64,000 bases of DNA from Liopterus haemorrhoidalis (Eukaryota; Arthropoda; Insecta; Coleoptera; Dytiscidae): contig OZ020616.1 of the NCBI GenBank assembly GCA_963971575.1, positions 2,500,924 through 2,564,923 on the forward strand. The letters run 5' to 3'. The position numbers and the translations under genes were made by a program. Under the pieces are notes generated by a model. The model saw nothing but the letters and a program-made list of their open reading frames with translations. It was not told where the DNA came from and did no database searches. Positions 30,415-41,379 of this stretch are shown here, piece by piece (the stretch's first letter is position 1; each line of letters begins with the position of its first letter).

Positions 30415-31620
30415 AAATTTGTTTTTATTTTCTGACTGGTCCGAATCCCATTACCTTCAACTATAATTACTAACTTACGGACGTAACTCATCTAATCAAG
30501 ATTAGATTTATATTGTGCATAAATTCAATTTTTATCAACTAATGTAATACCAAAATACCGGTATTTTTACATAAATACCGGTTTTTAATAACGGACAAAA
30601 ATCGTCCGGGATTCCGGTATTCGGGATCCCGGAATCCCGGTATTGTAAGCCCTAGACGGTAGTGTCATCAGGCCTAGTTCAACAAAATATTGTCTACAGT
30701 CTTGTCTGTAATTCAGACCACAAATCACTCTAACAACTCGCCGTTGTAATCGAAAAATTCTTTGGGTATGTGTGGAGTGTCTCCCAGCTAGCAAAGCATA
30801 TGTGATGTGTGACTCAACCAGGGCATGATATGCAGTCACCAGGACATTTCTGTGTACCTTAGATTTTAGAGTTCTTATACAGTAGATTGCCTTGCATAAT
30901 TTTTCCGCTGTTGTTTCCACGTGTTTTTCCCAGTTGAGATTTATACCAATGGTTACTCCTAGGAACTTAACAGGATCTTGACTGATATTCTCTGTTATTG
31001 GTCTTAGGGAAAACAATAGGTGTTGGGTCTTAGATTCGTTTCTGCTTGATCTGTTCGCCACAAACCAATCTTGCGCAGCATTTTTTATTGATTTTTATTG
31101 ATATTAAGGTGTTATTGGATTTCATTTCTTGGTAGGCTTCAGACTGATTAAGCAGCGTGGTATCGTCTGCATATAAAACAGACTTTGCATCCTCTATAAA
31201 AGTTGGTAAATCATTAATGTAAATCAGAAACAACAGCGGAGCCAATATTGAACCTTGCGGTACTCCAAAATGGATTTTTTGCTCATCAGATTGAGTATCA
31301 TTTGCCCAAACATATTGTTTCCGGTTTGTTACAAAGGAATTTAGAAGTTGGCCACTCTCTGGAATAATGTTGTAGCACGACATTTTCTTTATTAACAAAT
31401 TATGTGGCACACCGTCAAAAGCCTTTGTTAAGTCATAGAAAGTGGCCATAGTGTATGTACCAGTTTCAAATCCTGTTGTCACAAACTCTATGAAAACCAA
31501 AATAGCTGTTGTAGATTTGCCCCTTCTAAAACCAAACTGACTCTTGCTTAATAAATCATTATTTTCAAAATGTTCTGCTAGCTGCTTCAGCAAAATTTTC
31601 TCAAAAATTTTTGAGAATAT

Positions 31621-32373
31621 ATATAATACTATATAATATAATACTATATATATATAATACTATGAAAATATGTTCCTTAGAAACGTGTTTTTTAATGTGA
31701 ATGGGGGGGTCAATCCCGTGAATCTTTCCCCCATTGTTACGCACCTGATGTTACTAATATTAAATTGCTAGTTTTGCATGACAAACTTGTGGAACTGTGG
31801 TGGATACCGTGCCCTTAACCTGTTAAGACCTTTGGAAACACAGTTAAAACGTCGCAATGTGCTTCAAACTCGCTTCTCAACGATATTGAACGTTGGTTGC
31901 ATCTGTTGGATAATAAAAGAAAAGTTTTTATAAACAATTTAAGTTTAACTTTCATAAAAATGCTATTAACAAGTATGAAAAGTTATTAAACACATGTGTA
32001 TAATACAAGCCACGTCTCAGTGAAGTTGGCCGAACTACTTATATAATAAAAATTGTGAATTTATGTTAAAATAAAGTAAATATAATTTAAGATAAATGGT
32101 TTTTATTTAACAGTACGCCACCAAATCCCCCTGTAAGGCAAAGGATCGGAAAATAAGAAAGAATGAAAATGAATGGTGGATGGAGAGGAGAAGATTTGAG
32201 ACGAAGATTGAACAATATTTGGAATTCGTAATTGAAAATAAATTAAATAAAACTGTATGTAAATAATATATAGATTTTAACCGAAATGTATAAATAAAAT
32301 AACAATTCATCTATCTAAGTGGAATTTTCACGATTTATGAAAAAGTCAAATAGAATATAATTCTCACGTGATG
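31621..32373. other. No gene seen; A+T-rich
   Basis: Starts with an ATATAATACT microsatellite-like stretch (31618-31665). No supported coding region. Confidence 0.5.
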
Positions 32374-32415
32374 AAACGACGATATAAGGGTTTTTTGGTT
32401 GTATCTACAAAACCC
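32374..32415 (-). mobile_element. Family A 5'-end fragment
   Basis: GATATAAGGGTTTTTTGGTT then TCTACAAAACCCTGAAA matches the 5' end of family A read on the opposite strand. Confidence 0.6.
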
Positions 32416-32463
32416 TGAAATCGATCTAGAGTGCACTTTTAAAATATATTTGAAAACTGGTTG

Positions 32464-32740
32464 TCAATTGAAATGTTTTGTTAGTTCTGAGTTAAAAACA
32501 ATTTCGTAGAACTGATTATCAGTTTTGCTTTGTGGGAGATCATTCGTGTCATCATCCTCACGTACCAATGAATTCCAGGAATTTACGTTTTGAATACAGG
32601 TATTACAGAATACAGAGTTCTGTTTCCAATTAAAATGTGCTTTGTTATTACAGTAAACAAAGGTACAAAACGTTGGGATGGTTTTCACATGGCCAGCTGT
32701 AAATAGGTTTATTAAGGTTCGTGCAATGGTAGGAATAAAA
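32464..32740 (-). pseudogene. Unrecognised coding-like fragment
   Basis: Open frame with FCTFVYCNNKAHFNWKQNS and NVNSWNSLVRED, which has a faint likeness to the C-terminal region of LINE proteins (V-WNSL). It ends where a mariner fragment begins. Function not assigned. Confidence 0.25.
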
Positions 32741-33045
32741 ATATTCCTGTGGCTCCTCAGCCTCCTTATTCGCCTGACTTGAGTCCTTGTGACTTTTTCT
32801 CTTCCCAAGATCACATCAAGAGACGTCATTTTGGGACACTCGAAAACATTCAAACGTCTGTAACCGACCAGCTGAAAGTTATTCCAATATCTGAGTTCCA
32901 GCACTGCTATGAGGATGGGAAGAACCGTCTCCTGCTGTGTGGCTTCCCAAGGAAATTATTTTGAAGGAGACAATATTGAATTGTAATTCTATTCGAATAA
33001 AAAAAAATTTAAATCAGGTTACTTAATTTACACACCTCGTATATT
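32740..33045 (+). pseudogene. mariner transposase, C-terminal fragment
   Basis: APQPPYSPDLSPCDFF holds the third catalytic aspartate region of mariner transposases. RRHFGTLENIQTSVTDQLK and ISEFQHCYEDGK continue the C-terminus. It is followed by the right terminus GGTTACTTAATTTACACACC near 33017-33038. N-terminal and central parts are absent. Confidence 0.8.
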
Positions 33046-33060
33046 GCGTTGATTATTACC

Positions 33061-34330
33061 GGTCTACAAGTATGAAAAGCGGATTTTTTTCAAACTTGCC
33101 GCACAAACAGAGTGTATGGTTCAAAGTTTCAACACATATGGCATTTTGTTAAGTTATCATTAAGTGTCAAATGCGTATAGGTTATAATTTGAAAAGTGAT
33201 CATATAGTTTTGTTTTACTGTGTTAAAAATGTCAAATTTTGTGCCAAATAAAGAGCATTCGCGGACAGTACTACTGTTTTATTTTCATTTGAAAACTGCT
33301 GCTGAATCATACCGACTGCTTCGAGAAGCTTATGGTGAATATGCTCCATCGCAAGATACGTGTGAACGATGGTTTCGGCGTTTCAAAACTGGTGACTTTG
33401 ATCTTACAGACAAAGAACATGGAAAACCTCCAAAAAAATATGAAGATGCAAAATTGGAAACATTGCTACAGGAAGACGATAGTCAATCACAAAAACAACC
33501 AGCAGAGCAGTTAGGCGTTATTCAACAAGCTGTTTCCAATCGCCTACGAGAGATGGGTAAGATCCAGAAAGTCGGCAGATGGGTTCCACATGCATTGAAT
33601 GAGAGGCAGATGGAAAAACGCAAAAACACTTGTGAAATTTTGCTTGCACGATACAAAAGAAAGTCTTTTTTGCATCGTATTATTACTGGCGATGAAAAAT
33701 GGATTTATTTTGAAAATCCCAAACGCAAAAAATCATGGGTGAACCCAGGCTCACCATCTACATCAACTGCAAGACCGAATCGCTTTGGCAAAAAGACAAT
33801 GCTCTGTACTTGGTGGGACCAAAAGGGTGTGGTCTATTATGAATTGTTAAAACCTGGTGAAACAGTTAATACCCAACGCTACCATCAACAACTGAACGAA
33901 TTGAACCATTCGCTGCTCATAAAACGACCATAATACGAAAGAAGACAGCACAAGGTAATCTTTCTTCACGATAACGTTCCATCACATAAGGCAAAAGCAG
34001 TTTGCAACACATTGGAGGCACTCAAGTGGGAAGTGCTACCCCATGCCGCTTACTCACCAGACTTGGCCCCTTCAGATTACCACTTGTTCGCATCGATGGG
34101 TCACGCACTTGCCGAGCAGCACTTTTGTTCATATGAAAATGTGAAAGAATGGCTAGATGAATGGTTTGCGGGGAAAGGGGAAGAGTTCTACTGGCGAGGT
34201 ATTCACAAATTGCCTGAAAGATGGGAAAAATGTATCACTTCTAATGGAGCATACTTTAAATAAATAAACTTTTACTGTTCTTTTGGGTTTAATGTGTTTT
34301 AAAAAAATCCGCATTTCATACTTGTAGACC
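33061..34330 (+). mobile_element. Nearly intact mariner, 1.27 kb
   Basis: Terminal repeats GGTCTACAAGTATGAAAAGC (33061) and GCATTTCATACTTGTAGACC (34311-34330) are inverse over about 30 bp with one or two mismatches. The size and single transposase gene are normal for mariner. The exact TA duplication could not be fixed; TA occurs a few bases outside each end. Confidence 0.9.
33229..34263 (+). pseudogene. mariner transposase with one nonsense codon
   Basis: About 345 codons, starting at ATG 33229 (MSNFVPNKEHSR; an in-frame ATG at 33220 is also possible). Helix-turn-helix region CERWFRRFKTGDFDL, linker PSTSTARPNRFGKKT. Catalytic blocks: ITGDEKWIYFENP (first D), FLHDNVPSHKAKA (second D) and AYSPDLAPSDYHLF (third D), which is the DD34D pattern. 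The frame is open except for TAA at 33931-33933, where related proteins have glutamate (GAA). The C-terminus WRGIHKLPERWEKCI ends at 34263. Confidence 0.92.
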
Positions 34331-35756
34331 TGAAATTACGAAAAACTAAATACTTTTTTGACCTCCACTGATGGGGAAATTAAACTTGAATACAAAGTTG
34401 ATTAATGCTGATAATTCAAGTTCATTTTTATTTCAATCTTAACAGCTCTTAGATTAGAAAAGTACTCGTTCGAAATTACATCCAGTAATAAAAATCCTTG
34501 GATGAAATGCAATAAAATGAAAGTTACGCCTTTTGTAAGGTTATATGTGCTTTCGAATTTAGAAGTGACATGTAACTAATTAATCGAAACCCTAGTAGGG
34601 TATGTAGAGTAACTCCCAGAACACGACTACGCAATTGATTCACTTAATACGAAACCTTTCAACTTCAGTACTCATGTGTACCAGGAATTGAACCCTACAA
34701 CATACTCAATACTAGTTTCAAATTTAACACTGAACTACTTTCATCTAACTCTAAACTTCAGGATTAACTTTCAAGGGAACTTTTAAATGTAAGCTCAAGT
34801 TGTGTTTTTTTAATGACCAGACCAACAGTTAGAACATTTTGCTGGAGGAGATATAAACATGGTTGTCTGACCGAAGTTTTATGTCATTTAATATTCCATT
34901 TGTTGATTAATTTTGTTTGAGAGTTTTTCTTTTAGGAAGAGTTTGAGATTCAATCATTTTTATTAGGATTTCGTAAGTATGGCAAAGAAACACTTCTATA
35001 GGGGAAAAATTTTAAGATCGTAGCGCCACGCGGATTTTTTTGAAACCATTCTAAATCAGATACCACTTGACATTTACTAGTAAATAATAGCGAAAAGTGT
35101 ATCAAAAAACGACAAAAAATAAATAATTGTTTGGGATTTTCTGATTTTGTGAAGTGACATTACTTGTAAACATCTAAAATACTACATTTTGTGATCTGGT
35201 TTTAAGTTATGGCGGTTTTCCATTGTCGATTATTTTAACTATATTGGGGGAAATAATAATTCCCTTGTTGTTTACCAAGGGGTAGAAATCTACAATGCTG
35301 GGCATATAATATTGTGTGGAGTCACTGAAAAAAACAGAGAGTTCATAAAGATTTATGCATTATGCCTACAAACTTGTGCACTATAAACCCACACACAATA
35401 ACAGGAATTTTCAAGATATACGATAATAAATACAAAATTGAAAATATTTTTTGTAGTCACTATCATTAAAATGTAATGAGCAAACTTTGATACAAGGGTT
35501 CACTTTTTTTCCAATTTTTAAATTGTTTATCTAAACATCGCGTCGATTCCTAACCTCTTGCTTTCCCAATTTTGTTTCGAACCATACGGTGTCTGATATT
35601 AGTGGAAACAAATGAAACGATATTTCCGGGTTTCTTCTTTTCAATGAATTGCACATAGGCACACAACAATATGTATTATACATTTTTCAATGATTATAAT
35701 AAAACTTTAAAAACAAACTTCATACAAAACCAATACACAAAACGAAATGTTATATG
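34331..35756. other. No gene seen; 1.4 kb
   Basis: A+T-rich sequence with many short frames but no domain signature and no repeat recognised from elsewhere in the window. Confidence 0.5.
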
Positions 35757-35931
35757 ATGTACACAAGTTCATGAAACGCTCACCAGATGGTAGGGTGCTT
35801 AGCCGCAAATCCCTATACTAACGGCGAATCAACGCAGTTACGTCACACGACGTAAAAAATGACTGCTTTGTCTGGAAAAATGCAATCGTATAAAGTGACC
35901 GAGTAGTTTGTTGACAGTTAGCGTTAAAAAA

Positions 35932-36882
35932 AATTGATGTGAAGTGTGAATTTTCACACATTTCAGGGTTTTGCAGGTATTTAGTAAGTGAATGATGATT
36001 ATTTGGGATGCCAAAACAAATTTTATATTAAAATATTTTTTTTGTTAATTTTAATTCGCCTAATACCATTATTTAGGTTTCTAAATATGTGCAGTATTTT
36101 TTTTTTGATATAGCAAAGTTCATTAAGAATTTTAAAAATTGCGCCTATTGGTTTCCATTGGTTGTTATAAGTCCCTCTGATTTCGTGTACATTGAAACAG
36201 AATTAAATTATAATTTAAACAGTTTCCACTGGTTATTAAATTTACGCTTTTAAAAATTAAATGCAACATTTGCCAAAATATAACTAGAATTTTGAAAAAA
36301 TAATTTAAACAATATAAAACTTTAAAAAAAAAACAAAAAATAATATTGTCTCTTCTCGCAGGGTTCGATCCCCTTCGGATCGAGTTACTTGGACGATAAG
36401 GCAGCGTCACTGCACCAGCATACACGTTTCAGTGGAGCGTGTTACAAAGCTATAACTTATGCTATAAAATGCGTTTTTTTCCAAAAACGTAATCTGATCA
36501 AAAATTCCTGTTGTACTATTCCGGTTCACACCAATGTACATTACTTAGAATTTTTTCAGATTTTTAGTTTAAACCATCTGGGCTACAGGGAGTGGGACAA
36601 AAATTTTTTGCACAATTTTGCCAAAAATCGTTCCAAAATAATTTATTTTGCAAAAATTAAAATTTGATCGTTAATCCACGTACCAAGGGCTTTCATTTGA
36701 TACCCTACTCAGAATTATAAAAAAATATTTTTTTTTTCGATGAGCACATATTTGTTTATATTTTTAGAGGGATATGTTTTTTAGATGTTTTAGTATTTTT
36801 CCTATGTGCGGGTCAAAGAGTTGTACAAGCATGCCAAATTTCAACTCTCTAGGTTTAGCCATTTGGCTACAATTTTTACCGA

Positions 36883-36936
<54 letters not shown>

Positions 36937-36993
36937 GACAAAATGACGGTATAAGGGTTTTTTGGTCATACCTACAAAACCCTAAAAAACAAG
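35932..36993 (-). mobile_element. Family A Helentron-like element, copy A2
   Basis: Complete: 3' end GTGTGAATTTTCACAC palindrome at 35944-35959, then AGGGTTTTGCAGGT, and 5' end ACCTACAAAACCCTAAAAA near 36990. A long AGAC microsatellite lies at 36886-36936. The tRNA-like module is at 36358-36427. It is inserted in the leader of a mariner; the uninterrupted leader is seen in the mariner at 60552. Confidence 0.88.
36358..36427 (-). other. tRNA-like module inside family A copy A2
   Basis: Minus strand GTGTATGCTGGTGCAGTGAC (A-box region) and GGGGATCGAACCCTGC (B-box region). It is related to the module in A3 (40868-40945) but not to those of A1 or A4/A5. Confidence 0.6.
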
Positions 36994-37884
36994 TTTGTGA
37001 AAAAATGGATATTACTCGTATTTTCGTTGGATGATTTTTTACGATTTTAGTAAAAGCATAACTCAACAAAAATGCATAGATTCGCTTCGTTCAACTTTTG
37101 GTAATGAATCACCATCAGTAAAGACTGTATACTTTTGGTTTGCAGAATTTCGTCGTGGTCGTGCGTCCGTCAGTGATGAATCTCGTGAAGGTCGACCAAA
37201 ATCGGTTGTGATTCAAAAAACTATCGATGCTGTGCACAAAATGATTGAAGAAGATCAGCATGTGACTAACCATGAGATAGAGGCATCCTTTGGCATATCG
37301 CAGACTGCAATACATTCGATTTTGCATGAACATTTAGCTGTGAAAAATTTTTGTTTCCGATGGATTCCGCATATTTTGACTGAAGCTAAAAAAAGGCTCG
37401 TGTTAATTATTGTAAAGGAATGCTAAAAAAAATCAACCTAGGCACTGCAAAATCCGTATACATCATTACAGGTGACGAAACTTGGATTTAATCATATGAA
37501 CCATAAACTAAACAACAATCCACTGTTTGGGTTTTCTAAGATGAACCAAAACCCACAAAATTTGTTCGTTCACGAAGCACTTAAAAAAAAAAATATTTTT
37601 AAATTTTTATATTTAAATTGCTGTGTATTGTCGTGGACCATTTATTGTTTACGCAATACAGAACTACGCAAAAAAATCCACATTAAATTTTTCATTAGCG
37701 AAACTAATTAAGAGGATTAATTTCTTTACTTAAGGCTTTATTTGATAATATTGGTAGACATTACGTCATTAATCCTTCCAAATATTTCTCGTTCACAGTC
37801 GTTTATGAAACGTTCAACGTAACGTTCAAGTAACAACACATGTTGACCAGTGCATTTTTTGTATAAAATACCCTTAAATTAATA

Positions 37885-39262
37885 ACTACCTTAAGCGCTA
37901 GTAGCCATAAATGCTGTGTGTGCACATTTTTACCAGTTTTATAAAAAGTGCAATAGTGATGAAACAAGTTGAGTGTCTATTGAAGGGTTAAGAAGGGACA
38001 TCCTGTACTGAGTCGACATTCCTTGGGAGCTAATAGCCAAAGATGCTGCACACCATTTGCTCAAAATTAAAAAATTCTGTGGATTTAAATTTTTTGTAAG
38101 TATTGTACAGGTAAATTTTATGGTTTTTCGATTGAATATTTTTAATAGCTCTAAGTATGTATGTTCCTTGGGCGCTAATAGCAGAAAATGCTACACACCA
38201 TTTTCTTAAATTTACAAAAATTCTGTGGATTTAAATTTTTTTGTAAGTATTGTGAATTTTTGGAATGTTTTTACGTCTCAATATTTTTAACAGCTCTAAG
38301 TAAGTTTGTATGTTCTTTGGGCGCTAATAGCCTAAAGTGCAGTACACCATTTTTTCAAATTTCAAAAATTCTGTGAAATTTAAATGTTTTGTAAGTATTG
38401 TGAAGATAAATTTTTGGAATGTTTTTTCCATTCAATATTTTTAATAGCTCTAAGTAAGTTCGTATGTTCTTTGGGAGCTACTAGCCAAAGATGCAGCATA
38501 CCATTTTTTCAAATTTAAAAAAAAATCTGGATTTTAAATATTGTTCTACACCATTTTTCCAGTTACAGAAAAATTAATGCGATCTTTTTACGCCAAGATT
38601 TGTTAATATATAATAAGTGATTTTTTTGGCACATTTTTTTGTCAAGAAATTTCTTCAACAATTGGATTTTTTGATATTTTTTTAAAATCTGTACCTCATA
38701 TTTTATTATATACTTGATTCAAAATTTTTTTAAATTGTTTTTCGAAAATATTTCTAAATTTTTTTGGAATATTTTTCAATTCAATATTTTTAACACAATA
38801 GTGAATCTATACGTCTTTTGGGCGCTAATAGCCTAAGCTGCTGTACACCATTTTTACCAGTTACTGAAAAATATGTGATTTTTTTACGCCAGGTTTTGTA
38901 AGTATATTATTAAGTGATTTTTTTCGGCACATTTTTTGTCAAGAAATTTCTCAAAAAAATGGATTTTTTTGAATCTGTAACTCAGATTTTATTTTGTTTT
39001 TTTTTTTAATTTTTATGGCCATTACTGCTTTGGCAATTAGCCAGGACAATTATTTTTTGAAAAATTCCATGTCTGAACGGGATTCGAACCCGAGACCTTA
39101 GCAACGCAGAGCATATGTGTTACCACTACGCTACGCCGGTCGGCTTTTTTATAATTGACAAAAATATATATTTCTATATTTTTTTGGAATATTTTTCAAT
39201 TCAATATTTTTAATACAATTAGGTAAATCTATACTTCATTCGGGCGCTAATAGCCTAAATTG
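37885..39262 (+). repeat. Satellite-like tandem array 1, about 150-bp unit
   Basis: The motif GGGCGCTAATAGCC (or close variants) followed by AAA-TGC-G-ACACCATTTT recurs near 37895, 38028, 38169, 38319, 38473, 38822 and 39241. Between them lie AAAATTCTGTGGATTTAAAT, GTAAGTATTGTGAA and CAATATTTTTAATAGCTCTA. Spacing is about 140-155 bp, with larger gaps where units have diverged or a SINE is inserted. Confidence 0.88.
38997..39144 (-). mobile_element. tRNA-derived SINE (type 1), second copy
   Basis: Minus strand GCCGACCGGCGTAGCGTAG, A-box-like TAGCGTAGTGGTAACAC, B-box-like CGGGTTCGAATCCCG, body as in the copy at 685-841, and an A-tail. It interrupts a unit of the satellite array. The B box here is closer to the tRNA consensus than in the first copy. 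Confidence 0.9.
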
Positions 39263-39674
39263 GTGTATAAGTTGCTTAGTATGGCATGCTCCCTACGAAC
39301 CAAAAAAGAGGAATCTATGGATGCTGGGCAACACCTTAAAAAACTTAAAATATCCACGATTGCATATTGCCAGGGTTAAGGATGCAAATGTGTGTATTCA
39401 GCTCCATTGATCCTTAGCATAAAGTGCTCCCTAGGAACCTATAATGAAGGATCTGTGGGTGCTTTTCAACACCTTAAAAAACACAAAATATCCACGATTA
39501 CATATTGGCAGGGTTGGGGATGCAATCGCGTGTATTCTGCTCCATTGATCCTTAGTATAAAGTGCTGCCTAGGAACCTAAAATGAGGGATCGGTGGATGC
39601 TTGACCACACGATTGCATATTGCCAGTGTTGGGGATGTAATCGCGTGTATTCAGTTCAGATCCTTAGTATAAAG
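39263..39674 (+). repeat. Tandem array 2, about 140-bp unit, three copies
   Basis: TATTCAGCTCCATTGATCCT followed by AGTGCTCCCTAGGAACCT near 39393 and its variant near 39534 mark the units; partial units lie at both sides. Each contains ATATCCACGATTGCATATTG. It abuts array 1 but is a different sequence. Confidence 0.82.
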
Positions 39675-40199
39675 CAGGGCTTCGAACCGGAACTGAACCG
39701 AAACCGAAAACCAAAAAAAATCGTTATTTTTGTCGGAACGAAAACCGGAGCTGAACCGAAAAAAAATATCGGTTTATTTAGATTCAGATAATGTTTATGT
39801 GAGTGAATGTAAAATACATTTTATTTAAGATTATTTTTTAAAGTAATGAGCAGAAAAAATCGTAATTCGTAATTTTTTTAAATGACAAGTAAAAAAAAAA
39901 TGCGCTTCTATTGTTTCTAGGGCGGGGGGGGGGGGGAGTGAACGCCCAGAACCCCTCCCCCTGGCAGCTACCTTGGTATGATTATCACAAAATAAGGAAT
40001 AAAGTGTTATGAATTATAGTAGAACATAAATTTCTAATGCAAATAAAAGCATTTAAAAATTTATCACCCGGAACTGAACCGAAAACCGAAAAAAAACGTT
40101 ATTTTTGCCGGAACGAAAACCGGAACTGAACCGATATATAATTTTTTAATTGAACCGGAACGAAAACCGAAACGAAAAAAATAACGGTTCGAAGCCTTG
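39675..40199. mobile_element. Non-autonomous hAT element E3
   Basis: CAGGGCTTCGAACCG at the left and CGGTTCGAAGCCTTG at the right, with the same AACCGAAA-rich interior as E1/E2. The 8-bp flanks (GTATAAAG and CAGATATA) do not match, and the two sides come from different repeats (satellite array and LINE). The site was therefore rearranged after insertion. Confidence 0.85.
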
Positions 40200-40294
40200 C
40201 CAGATATACCAAATAGATGAACTTTTTGTGCAAGAATTTTGTGATCAATAGTGTCAAATGCTTTTGATAAATCAAAAAACATTCCTAGGCTGCC
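40200..40294 (-). pseudogene. LINE reverse transcriptase fragment
   Basis: Minus strand reads GMFFDLSKAFDTIDHKIL, the reverse transcriptase motif with the first catalytic aspartate, followed by AQKVHLFGISG. Only about 30 codons remain between a hAT element and a family A element. Confidence 0.75.
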
Positions 40295-40346
40295 TTTTTA
40301 GGGTTTTGTAGATATGACCAAAAAACCCTTATACCGTCATTTTGTC

Positions 40347-40386
<40 letters not shown>

Positions 40387-41379
40387 TTTCGGTAAAAATT
40401 GTAGCCAAACGGCTAAACCTAGAGAGTTGAAATTTGGCATGCTTATACAACTCTTTGACCCGCACATAGGAAAAATACTAAAACATCTAAAAAACATATC
40501 CCCCTAAAAATATAAACAAATATGTGCTCATCGAAAAAAAAAATATTTTTTTATAATTCTGAGTAGGGTATCAAATGAAAGCCCTTGGTACGTGGATTAA
40601 CGATCATTTTTATTTTTGCAAAATAAATTATTTTGTAGCGATTTTTGCCAAAATTGTGCAAAAATTTTTTTGTCCCACACCCTGTAGCCCAGATGGTTTA
40701 AACTAAAAATCTGAAAAAATTCTAAGTAATGTACATTGGTGTGAACCGGAATAGTTCAACAGGAATTTTTGATCAGATTAGGTTTTTGGAAAAAAACGCA
40801 TTTTTTTGTGATTTTTGGCTAATAATGTACACAAGTTATAGTTTTGTAACACGCCACACTGTAACCTGTATGCTGGTCTAGTGGTATTAGATGCTGATTT
40901 TTCAACCAAGTAACCCGATCCGATAGGGATCGAATCCTGTGGGAAGAGACTATATTATTTTTTGTTTTTTTTTTTAAATTTTATATTGTTTAAATTATTT
41001 TTTCAAAATTCTAGTTATATTTTGGCAAATGTTGCATTTAATTTTTAAAAGCGTAAATTTAATAGCCAGTGGAAATTGTTTAAATTATAATTTAATTCTG
41101 TTTCAATGTTTACGAAATCAGAGGGGCGGAACTTATAACAACCAATGGAAGCCATAGGCGCAATTTTTAAAATTCTTAATGAACCTTGCTATATAAAAAA
41201 AAAAAATACTGCACATATTTAGAAACCTAAATAATGGTATTAGGCGTTCGAATTAAAATTAACAAAAAAAATATTTTAATATAAAATTTGTTTTCGCATC
41301 CAAAATAATCATCATTCACTTACTAAATACCTGCAAAACCCTGAAATGTGTGAAAATTCACACTTCACATCAATTTTTT
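40295..41379 (+). mobile_element. Family A Helentron-like element, copy A3
   Basis: Complete and well preserved: starts TTTTTAGGGTTTTGTAGATA, GTCT microsatellite at 40347-40384, conserved block AAATTTGGCATGCTTATACA, tRNA-like module 40868-40945, then ACCTGCAAAACCCTGAAAT and the palindrome GTGTGAAAATTCACAC (41348-41363), ending CACATCAATTTTTT. Confidence 0.88.
40868..40945 (+). other. tRNA-like module inside family A copy A3
   Basis: GCTGGTCTAGTGGTATTAGA resembles a tRNA 5' part with A box, and GGGATCGAATCC a B box 30 nt further on. It lacks a convincing acceptor stem and is embedded in the element, so it is unlikely to be a functional tRNA. Confidence 0.65.

Larger units (their letters stand above)
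29048..30654 (-). mobile_element. hAT element, 1.6 kb, with 8-bp target duplication
   Basis: Ends TAGGGCTTACAATACCG and CGGTATTGTAAGCCCTA are perfect 17-bp inverted repeats. GACGGTAG is duplicated at 29040-29047 and 30655-30662. Subterminal regions carry many ACCGGTATT motifs. It encodes the C-terminal part of a hAT transposase and lies inside a LINE gene. Confidence 0.95.
28640..31620 (-). pseudogene. LINE, 5'-truncated, split by a hAT element
   Basis: Minus strand. Reverse transcriptase from about 31620: SQFGFRRGKSTTAIL, YDLTKAFDGVPHNLL (motif with catalytic D), GVPQGSILAPLLFLIYIND, and VLYADDTTLL with YADD near 31170. A frameshift near 31075 separates it from the following thumb part (FLGVTIGINLNWEKHVE). 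At 30663 the frame is broken by the hAT element and resumes at 29039 (LPS | LYIFYCLVYMHQTKD), running to the stop at 28736. The 3' end has an (AAT)n run at 28651-28668. Rejoining at the 8-bp duplication restores the reading frame, so the hAT came later. Confidence 0.9.
35757..37650 (+). pseudogene. mariner relic split by a family A element
   Basis: The 5' leader (CACCAGATGG near 35782, AAAGTGACCGAGTAG near 35895) resembles that of the mariner at 60552. A family A element (35932-36993) separates it from GTTTGTGAAAAAATGGATAT. The transposase reads SITQQKCIDSLRSTFG, TVYFWFAEFRRGRAS, ISQTAIHSILHEHLAVK and RWIPHILTEAKK, then breaks frame near 37400. TGDETWI survives as a trace near 37470. The C-terminal third is missing or unreadable after about 37600. 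Confidence 0.85.

Noticed and set aside
37885..39674. Regularly spaced repeats as a CRISPR array
   Set aside because: Units are about 140-150 bp, diverged, and tandem without unique short spacers; the sequence is eukaryotic satellite-like DNA.
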